Shown here piece after piece: positions 26,567 to 38,287 of a stretch of DNA of 64,000 nt (positions within the stretch are counted from its first letter, which is position 1; each line of letters opens with the position of its first letter). The notes under the pieces are model-generated. The model was not told the DNA's origin and searched no databases. It was given only the letters and a program-made list of their open reading frames with translations. The position numbers were made by a program, and so were the translations under genes. Origin of the DNA: T1Sed10-49 sp046498405 (GTDB lineage: Bacteria; Actinomycetota; Nitriliruptoria; Euzebyales; Egibacteraceae); the NCBI GenBank assembly GCA_046498405.1, contig JAWOAS010000011.1, positions 1 through 64,000 of the forward strand, read 5' to 3'.

Positions 26567-27505
26567 TCACGTCGAGGTGCCCGCCCCGTCCCCGTCCTCG
26601 GCGAGGGCGACGAGACGGGACAGCCGCCGGTGCACCGTGGCCCTGCCGGCGCCGAGCAGCCCCGCGAGCTCGCCGAGGCTCGCGTCGGGGTTGGCCAGGC
26701 GCGCGAGGGCGACGTCGCGCAGGTCCTCGGGCAGGGCCTCGCCGCCGACCTCGGCGAGCAGCCCCTCGATCACCGCGATCTGCCGGCTCGCGGCCGCGAC
26801 GCTGCGGCCGAGGTTCGCGCGGTCGGCGTTGGCCGCGCGCGTGGCCTCGCCACGGAGCTGGCGCCGCAACCGGCCGTCGTCGAAGGCGAGGAACGTCGCG
26901 TGGGCGCCACTGCGCGCGAGCACCGCGCCGATCGCCTCGCCGGACTTCACGACGACGCGCCAGCCCTGCGCGTGCGCGCCGACGCCGGCCCCCTCGACGC
27001 CGAGCTCGCCGAGCAGGGTGGCGAGCTGACGGGCGGTGGCCTCGCTCGGGGCGCGGACTTCGAGGTGGGGCTCCTGCCCGGGGCCGGCGAGGGACCCGGC
27101 GGCCATGAGCGCCCCACGCAGCGCCCCCTCGCGCACCGTGTCGTCGGCCGGCGGGTCCGGCGGCGCGGCCTCGAGCGGCGCGCCGGTGGCGTCGGTGAGC
27201 CCCAGCGCGCAGAGCGCCTCGGCACCCTCGACGCGCAGGCGGTAGCGCGCCTCGGTGGCGAGGCCGCCAGCGCGGCGGGCCTCGATGGCCGTGCGCGCCC
27301 CGGGCTGCTCGGCGAGGACGCTGCGGATGCGACGCACGACCGCGGCGACCGGCGTCTCGAGGGTCCACCCAGCGGCGTCGGCGCCGCCGCGCCAGAGCCA
27401 GGCGCCACCGAAGCGCAGGGCGGCGGCGGCCTCGGCGCGCGCGACCTGCCCAGCGGGCAGCTCCCGGCGCGCGAGCTCCTCCCGCAGCTCGCGGGTGAGG
27501 CTCAC
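26567..27505 (-). CDS. whiA: WhiA-type DNA-binding regulator
   Basis: WhiA (312 residues), a sporulation and cell-division regulator in streptomycetes that is kept in non-sporulating Gram-positives. The N-terminal half is the degenerate LAGLIDADG-homing-endonuclease fold: RELREELARRELP, AALRFGG and RGALMAAGSLAGP, without the acidic active-site residues. The C-terminal helix-turn-helix includes RANLGRSVAAASRQ and ALARLANPDASLGELAGLLG. It overlaps yvcK by four bases. Here it may control growth or division genes; its partner WhiB cannot be seen in this window. Confidence 0.93.
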   Translation of the reverse strand: MSLTRELREELARRELPAGQVARAEAAAALRFGGAWLWRGGADAAGWTLETPVAAVVRRIRSVLAEQPGARTAIEARRAGGLATEARYRLRVEGAEALCALGLTDATGAPLEAAPPDPPADDTVREGALRGALMAAGSLAGPGQEPHLEVRAPSEATARQLATLLGELGVEGAGVGAHAQGWRVVVKSGEAIGAVLARSGAHATFLAFDDGRLRRQLRGEATRAANADRANLGRSVAAASRQIAVIEGLLAEVGGEALPEDLRDVALARLANPDASLGELAGLLGAGRATVHRRLSRLVALAEDGDGAGTST

Positions 27506-28491
27506 GGCCCGCGGGGGATCGCGAGCAGGTCGGCGAGCACCGCACCGAGGCGCCCGGGGTCGTGCGCGGCGCCGGCCTCGCCGCGCTCGTCGCGCTCGGC
27601 GAGGTCGGCGCGGACGATCGCGCCGACGCGCTGCTCGGCCTGGGGCCCGGCGGCGGCTGCGGCGTCGACGCGCAGCGGGCGCGTGCCGGCATCGCAGCGC
27701 ACCGGCCCGTCGTTGACGACGAGGTGGTCGACTTGGCGCCCGGCAAGGGCGTCGAGCACGACGGCGAGGTGGCCGTCGGCATCGAGCCCGGGGTCCTCCC
27801 CCGCCTGGGTGCGGAGGTTCGCGACGGCCACGAGCGTGGCCTGGCTGCGGCCGACGGCCTCGCGGATGCCGGGGACGAGGAGGTTGGCCACGACGCTCGT
27901 GTGGAGGCTGCCCGGGCCGAGGACGATCGCCTCGGCGGCGTCGATCGCCGCGACGGCCTCGGCGCAGGCGGGCGGGTCGGCGGGGTCGAGCGCGAGCGCC
28001 TCGACGTCGGCGCCGGCGGTGGTGATCCGGCGTTGGCCGTGGACCTCGGCGCCGTCGATGCGGGCGACGAGGTCGACCGGCGTCGTCGTCGACGGCAGGA
28101 CGCGCCCGGCGCAGTCGAGGAGGCCGGCGGCGCGGTCGAGGGCCGAGACGATGTCGCCCTCCCGCTCGGCGAGGGCGACGAGGAGGAGGTTGCCGAGCGC
28201 GTGCCCGGCGAGCTCGCCCGCGTCGAAGCGGTGCGCGAGGACCTCGGCGAGCGCGCGGTCGCGGGCGAGGCTGAGCAGCGCGCGGCGCAGGTCGCCGGGG
28301 GCGATGATGTCGAGGTCGCGGCGAAGGCGCCCGCTCGAGCCGCCGTCGTCGGCGGCGGTGACGATCGCCGTCGGCCGCAGACCGAGCCCGCGCAGCGCGG
28401 CGAGGGCCCGGGCGAGGCCGTGCCCGCCCCCGATGGCCACGACGCCCCGCGCACCGCGGACGACGCTGTGGGCCTCCGGTGCGACGCTCAC
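27502..28491 (-). CDS. yvcK: Gluconeogenesis factor YvcK/CofD-like protein
   Basis: YvcK-family protein (329 residues) binding UDP-sugars and linked to growth on gluconeogenic carbon and to cell-wall control in Bacillus and mycobacteria (where it is CuvA). The family start VVAIGGGHGLARALAAL, TAIVTAADDGGSSGRLRRDL and GPGSLHTSVVANLLVPGI are clear. It overlaps rapZ and whiA by four bases at each end, as in most actinobacteria. It is related to CofD but lacks the deazaflavin-pathway context. Confidence 0.93.
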   Translation of the reverse strand: MSVAPEAHSVVRGARGVVAIGGGHGLARALAALRGLGLRPTAIVTAADDGGSSGRLRRDLDIIAPGDLRRALLSLARDRALAEVLAHRFDAGELAGHALGNLLLVALAEREGDIVSALDRAAGLLDCAGRVLPSTTTPVDLVARIDGAEVHGQRRITTAGADVEALALDPADPPACAEAVAAIDAAEAIVLGPGSLHTSVVANLLVPGIREAVGRSQATLVAVANLRTQAGEDPGLDADGHLAVVLDALAGRQVDHLVVNDGPVRCDAGTRPLRVDAAAAAGPQAEQRVGAIVRADLAERDERGEAGAAHDPGRLGAVLADLLAIPRGP

Positions 28492-29360
28492 GTCGCCCCG
28501 CGGTCGCGGTGGTCGACGCCGACCTCGACGCCGTGGGAGGCGATGTGGCGGGCGAGCTCCTCGGCGAGGACGACCGAGCGGTGGCGACCGCCGGTGCAGC
28601 CGATCGCGACGGTGAGGTAGTGCTTGCCCTCCCGCTGGAACTCCGGGACCATGACGTCGAAGAGCCCGTGGAGCTGCTCGAGGTAGGCCGCGGTGGCCGG
28701 CTGGCCCATGACGTAGTCGCGCACCGCGGGGTCGAGCCCGGTGCGGGGCCGCAGCTCCTCGACCCAGTGGGGGTTGGGCAGGAAGCGCACGTCGAGGACG
28801 ATGTCGGCGTCGTGGGGCGCCCCGTGCTTGAAGCCGAAGCTCACGACGTTGACCGCCATGCCGGGCGCGTGCTCGCCGAAGCGCTCACGGATGCGGTCGC
28901 GGAGGTCGTGGACGCTCGCCCGGCTCGTGTCGATGACCGCGTCGGACTCGGCGCGCAGGTCGGCGAGGAGCTCGCGCTCCCGCCGGATGCCGTCGAGGAC
29001 GCGGTCGCGCCCGGCCATGGGGTGGGCCCGGCGCTCGGCCTCGTAGCGGCGCACGAGGACGTCGTCGGCGGCCTCGAGGAAGAGCATCCGCGGGTCGAGG
29101 CCCTTCTCGCGCAGCCCCGCGAGGCTCTCGCGGAAGTCGCCGAAGAACTCCCAGCCGCGGACGTCGACGACGAGGGCGATGCGGTCGACCTCGGAGCCGC
29201 GCGCGACCGCGAGCTCGACGACGCGGTCCATGAGCGCCGGCGGCATGTTGTCGATGACGAAGTAGCCGAGGTCCTCGAAGACCTTCGCCGCGGTCGTGCG
29301 GCCGGCCCCCGACATCCCGGTGATGATCGCGAGCTCGGGCACCTCGGTCGTCCTCGTCAT
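28488..29360 (-). CDS. rapZ: RapZ/YvcJ nucleotide-binding protein
   Basis: P-loop protein (290 residues) with Walker A in ITGMSGAGRTTA (about residues 14-24) and the C-terminal RapZ domain with VVSFGFKHG, DVRFLPNPHWVEELR, GL(D)PAVRDYV and the signature GCTGGRHRSVV. In enterobacteria it is the RNase E adaptor controlling GlmZ; in Gram-positives the family hydrolyses nucleotides and its role is less clear. The ATG at 29360 shares ATGA with the uvrC stop. The much longer frame upstream is a shadow of uvrC. Confidence 0.94.
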   Translation of the reverse strand: MTRTTEVPELAIITGMSGAGRTTAAKVFEDLGYFVIDNMPPALMDRVVELAVARGSEVDRIALVVDVRGWEFFGDFRESLAGLREKGLDPRMLFLEAADDVLVRRYEAERRAHPMAGRDRVLDGIRRERELLADLRAESDAVIDTSRASVHDLRDRIRERFGEHAPGMAVNVVSFGFKHGAPHDADIVLDVRFLPNPHWVEELRPRTGLDPAVRDYVMGQPATAAYLEQLHGLFDVMVPEFQREGKHYLTVAIGCTGGRHRSVVLAEELARHIASHGVEVGVDHRDRGAT

Positions 29361-31288
29361 GCGCGCTCGGCCGATGCCACGTCGTCCCCTGTCGCCGTCG
29401 CCCCGCCCGCCTCCTGCGGGTGGAGGTGATCGTAGATCCTGCCGGCGAGCGCGTCGGAGATCCCGTCGACCTCGGCGAGCTCGGCGGGCTCGGCGCGGCG
29501 GATCGCCCGCAGCGACCCGAAGCGCTCGAGCAGCGCGCGACGTCGGGTCGGGCCGACGCCGGGCACGTCGTCGAGCTCGGAGGCGGTCATCGCCTTGTCG
29601 CGCAGCGTGCGGTGGTAGGTGACGGCGAAGCGGTGGGCCTCGTCGCGCACGCGCTGGAGGAGGTGGAGGGCCTCGCTGCCGCGCGGCAGGACGACGGGCT
29701 CGTCGCGCCCGGGCAGGAAGACCTCCTCGAGGCGCTTGGCGAGCGAGGCGAGCGCCACGCCGCTGACACCGACGTCGGCCAGCGCCTCGCCGGCGGCCGC
29801 GAGCTGCCCCTTGCCGCCGTCGATGAGGACGAGGTTGGGCGGGTAGGCGAACTTGCGCGGGGTGCCGTCGTCGTCGACGGCGGGCTGGTCGGCCTCCTCG
29901 AGGAGCTTGCGGAAGCGCCGGGTGATGACCTCGCGCATCATCGCGAAGTCGTCCTGGCCCTCGACGCCCTTGATGCGGAAGCGGCGGTACTCGCTCTTGC
30001 GCGGCAACCCGTCCTCGAGCACGACCATCGAGGCGACCGAGCTCGTGCCCTGCAGCGTCGAGATGTCGTAGCACTCGATGCGCAGCGGGGCCTCCTCCAT
30101 GCCGAGCGCCTCGCCGAGCTCGTGCAGCGCCTGGCTGCGCGCGGTGAAGTCCCGCGCGCGGGAGAGCTTGTGCTGGGCGAAGGCCTCACGGGCGTTACCG
30201 GTGACGGTGTCGAGGAAGGCGCGCTTGTCGCCGCGCTGGGGCACCCGCAGGTGCACCGGCCCGCCGCGGAGCTCGGCGAGCAGGCCCTCGACGGCCTCGG
30301 CGTCCTCGGGCAGGACCGGCACGAGCACCTCGCGGGGCAGGTCGGCGCCGCGCTCCATGCCGAGCTCGGCGAGGAAGCGCCCGACGAGCGCGGGCGTGTC
30401 GAGGTCCTCGACCTTGTCGACGGTCCAGCCCTTGCGTCCCACGACGCGGCCGCGGCGGACGAAGAAGGCCTGGAACGCCGCCTCGAGGTGGTCCTCGTGC
30501 ACGCCGACGGCGTCGAAGCTCTCCTCGCGGCCGGTGACCATCTGCTGCTTGGCCAGGGCGGTGCGGACCGCGGCGAGCTGGTCGCGCAGGCGTGCGGCGG
30601 CCTCGAAGTTCAGCGCCTCGGCCTCCTCGCGCATGCGCTCCTCGAGCTCGGCGAGCGTCGCGTCGGTGTCGCCGGCGAGGAAGCCGACGAGGTCGTCGAC
30701 GAGCTCGCGGTGCCCGGCGACGCTGATCTCACCGGTGCACGGCGCGGCGCAGCGCCCGATGTGGTGGAGCAGGCAGGGCCGGCCGAGCCGCTCGTGGCGG
30801 TCGTAGACGCTGTCGGAGCACGTGCGCACCGGGAAGACCCGCTGGAGCAGGTCGAGGGTCTCGCGGATCGCGTAGGCGTGGGCGTAGGGACCGAAGTAGC
30901 GCGTGCCGTCGCGCCGGGGGTTGCGCCGCACCATCGCCCGCGGCACGTCCTCGGCGACGGTGACCGCGAGGTAGGGGTAGCTCTTGTCGTCGGTGTAGCG
31001 GACGTTGTAGCGCGGCAGGTGGCGCTTGATGAGGTTGTACTCGAGGTGGAGCGCCTCGACCTCGCTCGAGCAGACGATCCACTCGACGTCGGCGGCGGCC
31101 TCGAGCATCGCGCGGGTGCGCTGCCCGAGCCCCGACCAGGCGCCGAAGTAGCTCGCGAGGCGGGCGCGCAGGCTCTTGGCCTTGCCCACGTAGAGCACAC
31201 GGCCGTGGCGGTCCTTCCAGAGGTAGCAACCCGGCTCGGTGGGCACGCTGCCGTGCTCGGGGCGGAAGGCGAGGGCGGGATTGCGCAT
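29357..31288 (-). CDS. uvrC: Excinuclease ABC subunit UvrC
   Basis: Dual-incision nuclease of nucleotide excision repair (643 residues). In order it has the GIY-YIG domain (VPTEPGCYLWKDRHGRVLYVGK), the UVR helix pair that binds UvrB (LEERMREEAEALNFEAAARL), the RNase H-like endonuclease domain (RIECYDISTLQGT, LVLIDGGKGQLAA) and C-terminal helix-hairpin-helix motifs (DVPGVGPTRRRALLERFGS). The ATG at 31288 gives the usual N-terminus; an ATG at 31324 has a better-placed GAGG and would add 12 residues. It heads the uvrC-rapZ-yvcK-whiA operon. Confidence 0.95.
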   Translation of the reverse strand: MRNPALAFRPEHGSVPTEPGCYLWKDRHGRVLYVGKAKSLRARLASYFGAWSGLGQRTRAMLEAAADVEWIVCSSEVEALHLEYNLIKRHLPRYNVRYTDDKSYPYLAVTVAEDVPRAMVRRNPRRDGTRYFGPYAHAYAIRETLDLLQRVFPVRTCSDSVYDRHERLGRPCLLHHIGRCAAPCTGEISVAGHRELVDDLVGFLAGDTDATLAELEERMREEAEALNFEAAARLRDQLAAVRTALAKQQMVTGREESFDAVGVHEDHLEAAFQAFFVRRGRVVGRKGWTVDKVEDLDTPALVGRFLAELGMERGADLPREVLVPVLPEDAEAVEGLLAELRGGPVHLRVPQRGDKRAFLDTVTGNAREAFAQHKLSRARDFTARSQALHELGEALGMEEAPLRIECYDISTLQGTSSVASMVVLEDGLPRKSEYRRFRIKGVEGQDDFAMMREVITRRFRKLLEEADQPAVDDDGTPRKFAYPPNLVLIDGGKGQLAAAGEALADVGVSGVALASLAKRLEEVFLPGRDEPVVLPRGSEALHLLQRVRDEAHRFAVTYHRTLRDKAMTASELDDVPGVGPTRRRALLERFGSLRAIRRAEPAELAEVDGISDALAGRIYDHLHPQEAGGATATGDDVASAERA

Positions 31289-31495
31289 GGGGTGTCGGCT
31301 CGTCGACGGCGGCGGGCCCACCATTGTCGCAGCCTCGTCCAGGCGTTCAGGTCGTGCAGCCCGATGCGGGCCGCGCCGATGTGGCGACGGCACCCGGTCG
31401 GGGCGTACCGTCGAGGGTCGGCCCGACCGCGGGGCGACGCGTCTGCCACTCGCGCGCCGTCGGCCGCGACCCCTTGATCACCGCCGGAAAGGACC

Positions 31496-32200
31496 ATGAT
31501 GCACCGCCTCTCGAGCCGATGGCTCGTCGCCCTCTTCGCCGCGCTCGTGCTCGCGCTCGCCGCCTGCGAGGCGGATGAGGAGGAGCCCGAGGAGCCGGCC
31601 GACCCGACCGAGGAGCCCGACGAGGGCGACCCCGACGACGCCGACGAGGACGCGGAGGACGAGGTCGCCGAGGACGCCGACGCCGAGGACGCCGACGCCG
31701 AGGACGCCGACGAGGAGGAGGCCGACCTCACGCCGGCCGACGGCGAGACGATCGTCGACCTCCTCAACGACCGCGCCGAGGCCCCGGAGGTCGACGAGGA
31801 CGCCGAGGAGCCCGCCGAGCCGTCGTACGCGACGCTGCTCGAGACCGTCGAGACCGCCGACCTCGTCGAGCTGCTCGACAGCGAGGGCCCGTTCACCGTC
31901 TTCGCGCCGACCGACGACGCCTTCGCGCTCCAACCCGAGGACACCCTCGAGGCGATCGTCGACGACCCCGACCGGCTCGCCGCCGTCCTCGGCTTCCACG
32001 TCGTCGAGGGCGAGGTCACCAGCGAGGACCTCACCGCCGACGACACCTTCGAGACGGTCTCCGGTGAGACGCTCCGCGTCGTGGAGAACGAGGGCGGGGA
32101 CCTCACGATCCAGGGCGTGCCGATCGTCGAGCCCGACCTCGAGGCGAGCAACGGCGTCGTCCACGGCATCGCCGCGGTGATGCTGCCGCCCGCCGAGTAG
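31496..32200 (+). CDS. Fasciclin-domain lipoprotein
   Basis: Surface lipoprotein (234 residues). The signal peptide ends in the lipobox LALAACEA (Cys24), followed by a D/E/A/P-rich acidic linker of about 60 residues, including an imperfect five-residue repeat (EDADA). A single FAS1 domain follows: YATLLETVETADLVELLD, GPFTVFAPTDDAFA, and the closing EASNGVVHGIAAVMLP. FAS1 domains mediate adhesion or surface interactions. Two ATG codons in tandem could start it; GGAAAGGA is nearer optimal spacing for the second, which would remove one residue. It stands alone between the uvrC operon and a hypothetical gene. Confidence 0.9.
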   Translation: MMHRLSSRWLVALFAALVLALAACEADEEEPEEPADPTEEPDEGDPDDADEDAEDEVAEDADAEDADAEDADEEEADLTPADGETIVDLLNDRAEAPEVDEDAEEPAEPSYATLLETVETADLVELLDSEGPFTVFAPTDDAFALQPEDTLEAIVDDPDRLAAVLGFHVVEGEVTSEDLTADDTFETVSGETLRVVENEGGDLTIQGVPIVEPDLEASNGVVHGIAAVMLPPAE

Positions 32201-32228
32201 CGCGGCGCGGCCCCGGGCGGCGGCGCGC

Positions 32229-32234
32229 TAGCGT
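32229..32234 (+). promoter_or_regulatory. Candidate -10 element, leaderless start of 32243 gene
   Basis: TAGCGT ends eight bases before the ATG at 32243. With transcription usually starting 6-9 bases after a -10, the mRNA would begin at or next to the start codon. No Shine-Dalgarno sequence is present. Confidence 0.4.
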
Positions 32235-32242
32235 TGCCGTCG

Positions 32243-33001
32243 ATGACCCACTTCGACCCCGACGCCGGCGTGCTGCGCCTGCGCCACGGCGACCTCGCGG
32301 TCCTCGCGGTGCTCGCCGTCGAACCGGCGAGCACCCGTCTGCACGACCACGCGGTGGCGCCGCACCTCGCGACGCTGCGGGCCACCGGCCTGCTCGGGCC
32401 CGGCGGCGTCGAGCCGTCGGTCGCGCCGCTCGCGGCCGCGGTCGGCGCCGCCCGGGTCTCGGGGACCCTCGAGGCCGACGACCACGGCCAGCCCCGCCGC
32501 GCGCGCCTGTGGGTCGGCGAGGCCCTCGGCGTCGTCGGCGTCGCCGTCCCCGAGTCCCCGGCAGGCGAGGACGCCTACGAGCTCATGGCCGACACCCCCG
32601 ACCGGCTCGTCGACCTCCTCGGCGAGCTCGTCGGCCTCGGCACCGCGCCCCCGCCACCGGTGCCCGGCGAGGTCACCGTCGACGCCGCCGCGCTCGCGGG
32701 ACTGCTCGCCGCCGGCCAGCGCGTCGACACCGGTGACGTCGCCGCCGCCGCCGACCGCGAGGCCGACGACCCGTGGGCGCGGGCGCTGCGCGACGGCCTC
32801 GTCGGCGCACCGCTGCGCTGGCGCCTGCAGGCCCAGCGCGACGGCGCAGCCCCCGGCACCCTCCTCGACCTCACCGTCCTCGACGCCGGCGCGGCGGGGC
32901 TCTGGCGCATCCACTGGGACGCACCGCGCGCCGCGGTCGCGGCGACCCGCCCCAGCGAGGTCCGCGCGGCCCTCGCCGCGCTCGCCGACCCCGCGGCCTG
33001 A
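32243..33001 (+). CDS. Hypothetical protein, Ala/Asp-rich
   Basis: Not recognised (252 residues). It is a soluble, acidic and alanine-rich protein without signal peptide or membrane helices. The central part has a repeated LVDLLGELVGLG / ALAGLLAAGQ helix pattern, and the C-terminal third (LRWRLQAQ, LLDLTVLDAGAAGLWRIHWD) looks like beta-strands. The layout is vaguely like small secretion-associated or immunity proteins, but I see no motif. The ATG at 32243 is preferred to a TTG nine bases upstream because of the TAGCGT spacing. It faces uvrA across about 100 bases containing GC-rich short palindromes only. Confidence 0.6.
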   Translation: MTHFDPDAGVLRLRHGDLAVLAVLAVEPASTRLHDHAVAPHLATLRATGLLGPGGVEPSVAPLAAAVGAARVSGTLEADDHGQPRRARLWVGEALGVVGVAVPESPAGEDAYELMADTPDRLVDLLGELVGLGTAPPPPVPGEVTVDAAALAGLLAAGQRVDTGDVAAAADREADDPWARALRDGLVGAPLRWRLQAQRDGAAPGTLLDLTVLDAGAAGLWRIHWDAPRAAVAATRPSEVRAALAALADPAA

Positions 33002-33098
33002 CCGGCGGGGGCCCCGCGGGCGCCCTGCACGGCCCTGTCCCCGCGGCCTGCGGAGCTCCGCCCCCGCGCCGTGCGCGGCCCTGCCCCAGCGGCCGCGC

Positions 33099-35981
<2,883 letters not shown>

Positions 35982-36120
35982 AGGGCGGCTCCGGGGTGGC
36001 TCGGCGGACCCATCGCGTGGCGCGTCGCCGCCACACCCGAGGCGGCGACGACGCGTCGCGGCGCCGCGCTGCGCCGGCCCGGGGGAAGGAGGTGGCCGCG
36101 ACACCGCGCACGCCGAAGGG

Positions 36121-36134
36121 CAAGTCTAGCCCCA
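36121..36134 (-). promoter_or_regulatory. Candidate -10 element for uvrA
   Basis: TAGACT on the minus strand in the context GGGCTAGACTTG, about 140 bases before the uvrA start. I saw no SOS-box-like palindrome near it. The rest of the 269-base gap up to 36250 is GC-rich and otherwise featureless to my reading. Confidence 0.3.
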
Positions 36135-36250
36135 CCCGCCGGCGCCGTCCCCGCGACGGCCTGACCGGCGAGCCCCGTCCGCCGACGCCGTCCCCGCGAC
36201 GCTCTGACCGGCCAGCCCCGTCCGCCGCGCGGCGACCACGGGCACGCCGG

Positions 36251-37234
36251 TCAGCGACGGCGTCGGGAGCCTCCGCCGCGGGAGCGGCCGCCCGAGCCAC
36301 GGCGCCGGGACGACGAGCGCCGGGAGCGCGCCGCACTGCCCGAGCGAGGCCGGCTCGTCCCACCCGCGGTCCGCGTCGGCATCGACGTCGTCGCGCCCCC
36401 GCCGTAGCCGCCGCGGCGCCGGCCCATGCGCCCGCCGATCGCACCACCGAGCAGGCCTCCCATGAGGCCGCGGCCCAGGCCCCCGCGACGTCGCCCGTAG
36501 CCTCCATAGCCGCGCCGTCGGCGGCGGCCTCCCCCGAGGACCCGCCGCAGGAGCGACAGGACGACGAGGAGGACGACGACGCCGACGACGATCGTCCCGA
36601 GGCCGACGTCGCCGAGCGGACCGGGCAGGGAGTCGGTGACGTCGGCGCCGTCGGTGCTGCCCGTCCCCTGCCCGAGCGAGGCCGCGAACGCGCGAACACC
36701 CTCAACGGGGTCGTCGTCGGGGCCGAGGCGCGCGAGCGCCGCGTCGAGCGCCGCGTCGACGTCGGCGTCGCCGTGCTGCGCGCTCGCCCCACCGACCTCC
36801 TCGGGGGTGACGACGAGGGCGACGCCGCCGCCCGCCTCGACGAGGTCGTCGGCGAGGGCCTCGGCGCCACCGGCGGCCTCGGAGGCGAGGAAGGCGACAA
36901 CGAGGTCGACGCCGTCGCCGCGGGCGTCCTCGAGCGCGGAGCGCAGGTCCGCCTCGTCGACGTCGTCGGCGCCGGGCTCCACGAGGTAGCCCTCGGCGAG
37001 CACCTCCTCGACGACGTCCTGGCCGGCGGCGGCATCGCCGAGCAGCAGCAGCGCGGCGAGCACGAGCGCGAGCCCCGCGACCACCCTCGCCAGCGAGCCG
37101 GGGACGCCTCGCCCGACGACGGCCGTGGCCGCCCGCGCCGACGGGCGTGGGCCGACGGCCCCGAGCCGCGACCACCCGGCCGACCGGCGGCATCGCCGCG
37201 GTCGGCTCCCCTGTTGCCGCTCGCCCTGCGCCAC
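36251..37234 (-). CDS. TPM-like membrane protein with Arg/Gly-rich tail
   Basis: Hypothetical membrane protein (327 residues). After a basic N-terminus a hydrophobic segment (VVAGLALVLAALLLLGDAAAG) acts as signal peptide or anchor. The outer domain, about residues 75-205, has the alternating acidic alpha/beta look of TPM-type (DUF477) proteins: DGVDLVVAFLASEAAGG, ALADDLVEAGGGVALVV. A second helix (about 213-230, TIVVGVVVLLVVLSLL) leads into about 95 cytosolic residues made almost only of R, G, S and Y. The GTG is chosen because GAGGGG lies 7 bases upstream. Function unknown; TPM proteins in plants and bacteria act in membrane-protein repair. Confidence 0.6.
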   Translation of the reverse strand: MAQGERQQGSRPRRCRRSAGWSRLGAVGPRPSARAATAVVGRGVPGSLARVVAGLALVLAALLLLGDAAAGQDVVEEVLAEGYLVEPGADDVDEADLRSALEDARGDGVDLVVAFLASEAAGGAEALADDLVEAGGGVALVVTPEEVGGASAQHGDADVDAALDAALARLGPDDDPVEGVRAFAASLGQGTGSTDGADVTDSLPGPLGDVGLGTIVVGVVVLLVVLSLLRRVLGGGRRRRRGYGGYGRRRGGLGRGLMGGLLGGAIGGRMGRRRGGYGGGATTSMPTRTAGGTSRPRSGSAARSRRSSSRRRGSGGRSRGGGSRRRR

Positions 37235-37438
37235 GACGCTGCCCCTCGCTGCGAGCGGCGCGACGCCTGCCGTCGCGACGCGCCCCTCGCGGTCGACGCC
37301 AACGCGGTCGACGCGACCACGCGGTCCCTGAGTCCCCCCGCAGCACGGTACTCCATGCCGTGCGCGGCCGGAAGGCTCGCGTCCGTGGCCGACCCTTCAC
37401 CGCACGCACGTGCCCGGGCCGGGCGGCCCGTGTGATCA

Positions 37439-37469
37439 TGGCGGCGCCACGACGGTGGTGGCGCCGCCG
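37439..37469 (+). other. 5'-UTR hairpin before the metallo-hydrolase gene
   Basis: About twelve base pairs, with one wobble near the base, around GGCGCCAC (37443-37450) and GTGGCGCC (37458-37465), with a seven-base loop. It ends 18 bases before the GAGGAGG Shine-Dalgarno of the 37500 gene. The 265-base gap from 37235 to 37499 holds nothing else I can support. Confidence 0.5.
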
Positions 37470-37499
37470 GCGCCGCGCCGAGAACCGAGGAGGTCGCCC

Positions 37500-38186
37500 A
37501 TGGCCGACGACGTCGACCGCGCCCACGTCACGCCTGGTGGTCCCACGCTCGTCCGCACCGCCGAGGGACCCGACGGCCCGATCGAGATCCGCAAGCTCAG
37601 CGTCGGCCCCCTCGACAACAACGCCTACGTCCTCACCGACGTCGCGTCGGGCAAGGCCCTCCTCGTCGACGCGGCCAACGAGGCCGAGCGACTGCTCCGC
37701 GAGGTCGAGGGTCGCGACCTCGTCGGGATCCTCACCACCCACGGCCATCAGGATCACTGGCAGGCCCTCTTCGACGTCGCCGGGGCCACGGGCGCCCCCA
37801 CCCTGCTCCATCCCGACGACGCCGGCCTCGTGCCCCGCGGCGCCGACCGCCACGTCGCCGACGGCGAGGAGCTGCGCGTCGGCGGCTTCGCCGTGCGCCT
37901 CCTCCACACCCCGGGCCACACGCCCGGCAGCGTCTGCGTGCTCCTCGAGGCGCCTGCCGAGCGGGGCGGCATCGCGCGCTGGCTCTTCACCGGCGACACG
38001 CTCTTCCCCGGAGGCCCGGGGGCGACGTTCGGCGACGAGGAGGCCTTCGCGCAGCTCATGACGACGTTGCGCCAACGGGTCTTCACGCTCGACGACGACA
38101 CGCAGGTGTGCCCGGGCCACGGCGACGACACCACCCTCGGGGCCGAGCGCGCCGACCTCGACGCGTGGGAGGCACGAGGCTGGTAG
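37500..38186 (+). CDS. MBL-fold metallo-hydrolase (glyoxalase II-like)
   Basis: Zinc hydrolase of the metallo-beta-lactamase superfamily (228 residues). The metal-binding motif is THGHQDHW (His81, His83, Asp85, His86), with further ligands in HTPGHTPGS (His), FTGDTLF (Asp) and CPGHGDDT (His). Overall it looks like the hydroxyacylglutathione-hydrolase-like group. Since actinobacteria usually lack glutathione, a thioester of mycothiol or another small thiol is the more likely substrate (inference). The ATG at 37500 has GAGGAGG 6 bases upstream. Confidence 0.9.
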   Translation: MADDVDRAHVTPGGPTLVRTAEGPDGPIEIRKLSVGPLDNNAYVLTDVASGKALLVDAANEAERLLREVEGRDLVGILTTHGHQDHWQALFDVAGATGAPTLLHPDDAGLVPRGADRHVADGEELRVGGFAVRLLHTPGHTPGSVCVLLEAPAERGGIARWLFTGDTLFPGGPGATFGDEEAFAQLMTTLRQRVFTLDDDTQVCPGHGDDTTLGAERADLDAWEARGW

Positions 38187-38287
38187 TGCCAAGCGATCGC
38201 CGTGCCCCGGGGGCGAGCGACGGTCTCGCCTCGGCGACGTCGCCGGCAGCGGCGCCCGCCCGCCCACGCGCTCGGCGGCGCTGAACG

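Noticed and set aside
23102..28615. A plus-strand open frame of more than 1800 codons opposite the uvrC-tpiA block
   Set aside because: It runs antisense to seven well-identified genes and its product is a low-complexity V/G/R/D mix; high GC removes stop codons from the opposite strand.
33002..33098. Rho-independent terminator between the 32243 gene and uvrA
   Set aside because: Only short overlapping GC palindromes such as GCGGAGCTCCGC are present, with no single stable stem and no T-run.
36105..36250. Possible small gene between uvrA and the TPM-like gene
   Set aside because: No frame has both a ribosome-binding site and non-trivial composition; the region is GC-rich with a -10-like element only.
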